This document shows, piece after piece, positions 62,537 to 64,000 of a DNA stretch of 64,000 nt (positions are counted from its first letter, which is position 1; every line of letters begins with the position of its first letter). Under the pieces are notes generated by a model. That model saw only the letters and a list, made by a program, of their open reading frames with translations. It was not told the DNA's origin and searched no databases. The stretch comes from Actinospica robiniae DSM 44927 (GTDB lineage Bacteria > Actinomycetota > Actinomycetes > Streptomycetales > Catenulisporaceae). The stretch spans positions 5,164,154 to 5,228,153 of the forward strand of contig NZ_KI632511.1 of NCBI RefSeq assembly GCF_000504285.1. The letters run 5' to 3'. Made by a program: the position numbers and the translations under genes.

Positions 62537-64000
62537 GTGTGCCCGCAACGCCTCTTCCGGCACGTCCGGCAACAGCGCGTCTCGCTACGCGCCCGGCTGC
62601 TGCGCACGGTGCTGTTCCGACTGGTGCTGGCGCTGACGCTGGCCGACGCCGCCACGTCGTGGGCCGTGCACGATCTGCTGCTCCGGGACCTCGACAGTCA
62701 GCTCTCCGCGACGGCCGTGCTCGCCGACCAGTACGTGATCGCACAACACGTCGCCAACCAGGCCCCTGATCTGACCGGAACGACCAGCAAGCAGTGGTCC
62801 CAGGCCTCGGGCCAGGGCCTGCTGCCCGCGCTGCTGCTGATGCGGCTGGCCGACGGCTCGCAGCAGACCATCGGCGGCGGCCCGAGCATCTCGCCGAGCA
62901 TGACGCCGGGCTTGAAGGGCACCGGGTCGGACCAGGACGGCGCCAAGTTCTACACCGCCTCGCTGCCCAGCGGCGACGGATCGACGCGCACCTACCGGAT
63001 CCGGGTGAGCTACCTGCCCGACGACGAGGGCACGCTCGTGCTCGCCAGCTCCGAGCAGGCCGTGTCGGACACGATGGTGCACATCGGCGAGATCGAGGTG
63101 GTCACCTGGCTGCTCGCGCTGACCACCGTCGGCCTGATGACCAGTCGGAAGATCCGGCGTCAGCTGCGGCCGTTCGAGCGCATGGGCGAGACGATCGTGG
63201 AGATCGGCAGCGGCGACCTCGACCAGCGCGTGTCCCCGGCGGATCCGCGCACCGAGCTCGGCCGGGTCGGGTACTCGGTGAACCTGATGCTCACTCGGCT
63301 CGAGCACGCCTTCAAGGAGCAGCGCAGCTCGGAGAACCGGCTGCGGCGGTTCGTCGCCGACGCCTCGCACGAGCTGCGCACCCCGCTCGCCTCGATCCGC
63401 GGATACGCGGAGCTCTTCCGCCGCGGGGCGGCCTCCCGGCCGGAGGACCTGGCGCTGGCGATGCGCCGGATCGAGTCGGAGGCGGAGCGGATGGGCGTGC
63501 TGGTGGACGAGCTGCTGCTGCTGGCCCGGCTGGACTCGGGCCGGCCGCTCGAACGCACGGTGGTGGACCTGACCGCGCTCATCGCCGACGCGGCGCGCGA
63601 CTCGACGGCGGCCGACCCGCGGTGGCCGGTCGAGGCGGCAAACGACGCGTCCGCACCGGTGCACGTGATCGGCGACGTGGACCGGCTGCGCCAGGTGCTG
63701 GCCAACCTGCTCGCCAACGTGCGCGCGCACACGCCGCCCGGCACGCCGGCCACGATCTCGGCGCGGCGTACCGAGGGCGGGGCGGTGATCGAGGTGGCCG
63801 ACTCGGGGCCGGGGCTGACGTCGGATCAGCAGGGGATGGTGTTCGAGCGCTTCTACCGCGGGGACGCCTCGCGCGGGCGCGGGCGCGACGGGGAGGGCGG
63901 CGGCTCCACCGGCGGCAGCGGGCTCGGGCTGTCCATCGTGGCCTCGGTGGCCGAGGCGCACGGCGGCCGGGCGCGGGTGGTCTCCGCGCCCGGCGCCGGC
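62537..64000 (+). CDS. Sensor histidine kinase (3' end beyond window)
   Basis: 488 residues visible, no stop. Two membrane helices flank an extracytoplasmic sensor (about 48-180): the first near 25-46, the second near 183-203. HAMP, H-box FVADASHELRTPLASIRGY (H278), N-box LRQVLANLLANVRAH, and ATP-lid motifs ADSGPGL and GSGLGLSIV are present. GTG at 62537 follows the regulator stop by 2 bases. The sensor sequence does not match a family I can name. Confidence 0.93.
   Translation, partial: MCPQRLFRHVRQQRVSLRARLLRTVLFRLVLALTLADAATSWAVHDLLLRDLDSQLSATAVLADQYVIAQHVANQAPDLTGTTSKQWSQASGQGLLPALLLMRLADGSQQTIGGGPSISPSMTPGLKGTGSDQDGAKFYTASLPSGDGSTRTYRIRVSYLPDDEGTLVLASSEQAVSDTMVHIGEIEVVTWLLALTTVGLMTSRKIRRQLRPFERMGETIVEIGSGDLDQRVSPADPRTELGRVGYSVNLMLTRLEHAFKEQRSSENRLRRFVADASHELRTPLASIRGYAELFRRGAASRPEDLALAMRRIESEAERMGVLVDELLLLARLDSGRPLERTVVDLTALIADAARDSTAADPRWPVEAANDASAPVHVIGDVDRLRQVLANLLANVRAHTPPGTPATISARRTEGGAVIEVADSGPGLTSDQQGMVFERFYRGDASRGRGRDGEGGGSTGGSGLGLSIVASVAEAHGGRARVVSAPGAG

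Overview
The window is about 71-73% GC by eye, uses GTG starts freely, has Shine-Dalgarno sequences of the GGAGG type, and encodes WhiG (sporulation sigma factor), NsdA, Smc, EccC-independent WXG100-like proteins and two ClpPs. This points to a filamentous, spore-forming actinomycete. Gene order resembles Streptomyces, but several protein features (a long WhiG N-tail, only two type I signal peptidases, no acylphosphatase next to smc) suggest a relative such as the Catenulisporales or Streptacidiphilus rather than a typical Streptomyces; that placement is inference.

Layout. 1-3.6 kb: an FMN-binding PPOX protein, a DAO-type FAD oxidoreductase, and a degenerate ABC ATPase with its membrane partner (all +). 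3.6-24.9 kb (all -): HAD hydrolase, rlmN, cdsA, frr, pyrH, tsf, rpsB, an M23 peptidase, a TetR regulator, whiG, dprA, comM, yraN, a DUF2469 protein, rnhB, two lepB genes, rplS, trmD, rimM, khpA, rpsP and ffh. This is the classical translation and protein-export block. 25-35 kb: an exonuclease (+), a two-site parS-like cluster, the nitrogen operon amtB-glnB-glnD with a GlnR-type operator, nsdA, a prim-pol-like gene, ftsY, and an ESX-like gene pair. 35-49 kb: a MITE-like element touching the smc stop codon, smc, a small coiled-coil gene, valS, a surface protein (+), clpX, clpP2, clpP1, a 47-bp tandem repeat, tig, then tRNA-Pro(UGG) and tRNA-Gly(UCC).

49.1-53.9 kb is a lower-GC accessory stretch after the tRNA-Gly terminator. 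It holds small orphan proteins, a probable decayed gene, a pentapeptide-repeat protein diverging from a membrane protein, an RDD protein and a RibD/DHFR-like reductase. 54.2-60.3 kb is a cell-wall and secretion locus: a penicillin-binding protein with a long cytoplasmic tail carrying three TQxV-type motifs, a WXG100 protein fused to nine 11-residue repeats, a peptidase with an ESX-like head and an NlpC/P60-like domain, and a SpoIIE/PP2C phosphatase facing them. 60.5-64 kb has bioY-rpiB (-) and a response regulator/histidine kinase pair (+), with the kinase cut by the window end.

How it fits together: most of the window is housekeeping (ribosome assembly, SRP targeting, signal-peptide cleavage, proteolysis, chromosome organisation, nitrogen sensing). 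From memory of Streptomyces coelicolor, the order smc to rlmN and the order valS to tig are two separate blocks on opposite sides of oriC there; here they are joined at the smc/valS boundary. The parts most likely to be undescribed are the 57.2-59.2 kb ESX-like module with its 11-mer repeat protein, the second ESX-like pair between ftsY and smc, and the parS-like array at 25.93-26.03 kb.
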